43,648 nucleotides of DNA from Methylotenera sp. GTDB taxonomy: Bacteria; Pseudomonadota; Gammaproteobacteria; Burkholderiales; Burkholderiaceae_C. Location of the stretch: the NCBI GenBank assembly GCA_021738245.1, contig JAIPCJ010000018.1:1-43648 (forward strand), read 5' to 3'. Both the position numbers and the translations under genes were made by a program. Shown here one piece after another: positions 43,629 to 43,648 of the stretch. The notes below the pieces were generated by a model. That model was not told the origin of the DNA. It made no database searches and saw only the letters and a list, made by a program, of their open reading frames with translations. The stretch's first letter is position 1, and each line of letters starts with the position of its first letter.

Positions 43629-43648
43629 CCATCAGGCAGCTGGGATAT
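43490..43648 (+). mobile_element. Left end of an IS3-family insertion sequence (continues past window)
   Basis: The element appears to begin TGTTGGCGCCGATCTAAATT at 43490: a TG terminus, then TTGACCCAC, typical of IS3-family ends. Seventy bases later an orfA-type transposase begins. The right end and the target duplication lie outside the window, so the exact border is uncertain by a few bases. Confidence 0.75.
43559..43648 (+). CDS. IS3-family transposase OrfA, 5' part
   Basis: From the ATG at 43559 the frame reads MYSYEDRLRAVQLYIKLGRR then IGLTIRQLGY and leaves the window. This is the helix-turn-helix start of an IS3-family OrfA, which binds the element ends; orfB with the DDE domain should follow by frameshift. 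GGAGG lies 9-13 bases upstream. Only 30 residues are visible, but the match to the family start is strong by eye. Confidence 0.8.
   Translation, partial: MYSYEDRLRAVQLYIKLGRRIGLTIRQLGY

Overview
The window is high-GC DNA with the look of a betaproteobacterium of the order Burkholderiales, probably near the Rubrivivax/Leptothrix/Ideonella/Roseateles group. This placement is inferred from base composition, the gcvTHP-sdaA operon with a tandem glycine riboswitch, and the type of GC-rich intergenic hairpin repeat. I found no rRNA, tRNA or CRISPR array.

Layout. 1-5063: an outer-membrane receptor, an exported PhoD-like phosphatase and a periplasmic solute-binding protein (3' end outside the window) form a tight minus-strand unit, with a divergent DeoR-type regulator; this looks like an uptake system for a phosphorylated nutrient. 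5086-9779: a proline-rich repeat protein, a c-di-GMP phosphodiesterase (HD-GYP), a polysaccharide deacetylase and an NRDE protein. 9796-16130: the glycine cleavage operon gcvT-gcvH-gcvP followed by L-serine dehydratase, behind a tandem glycine riboswitch whose start-codon hairpin and promoter can be read directly. 16139-20749: an MFS transporter and an exported beta-propeller/amidohydrolase.

20884-26628: polyamine/agmatine catabolism (class III aminotransferase, agmatinase, PuuB-like oxidase, MocR regulator). It ends in a scar where remnants of puuD and gabD are fused in one frame. 26656-31030: a lipid A unit (LpxL-like acyltransferase, LpxO-like hydroxylase) with a large AfsR/SARP-like STAND regulator as apparent third gene. 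31279-34389: adaptor, permease and ATPase of a MacAB/LolCDE-type exporter. 34373-40058: a Pat-type protein acetyltransferase, an HtrA-like protease, a tandem universal stress protein and a zinc alcohol dehydrogenase.

Three promoters in the right half (31138, 38159 and 40138) carry Fnr/Anr-like boxes, TTGA-N6-TCAA, each centred 41.5 bp before the start predicted from a -10 element in the correct place. They would put exporter, protease (probably with the acetyltransferase) and dehydrogenase plus stress protein into one low-oxygen regulon.

From about 40970 the character changes to accessory DNA: repeated terminal-site-like words, an orphan ORF, a Phd/VapC-type toxin-antitoxin pair with a helically phased operator, two very small ORFs, a zinc-ribbon protein and a NYN-domain nuclease cut off by the left end of an IS3-family element that continues past the window. 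The last group is the most likely place for an undescribed system.
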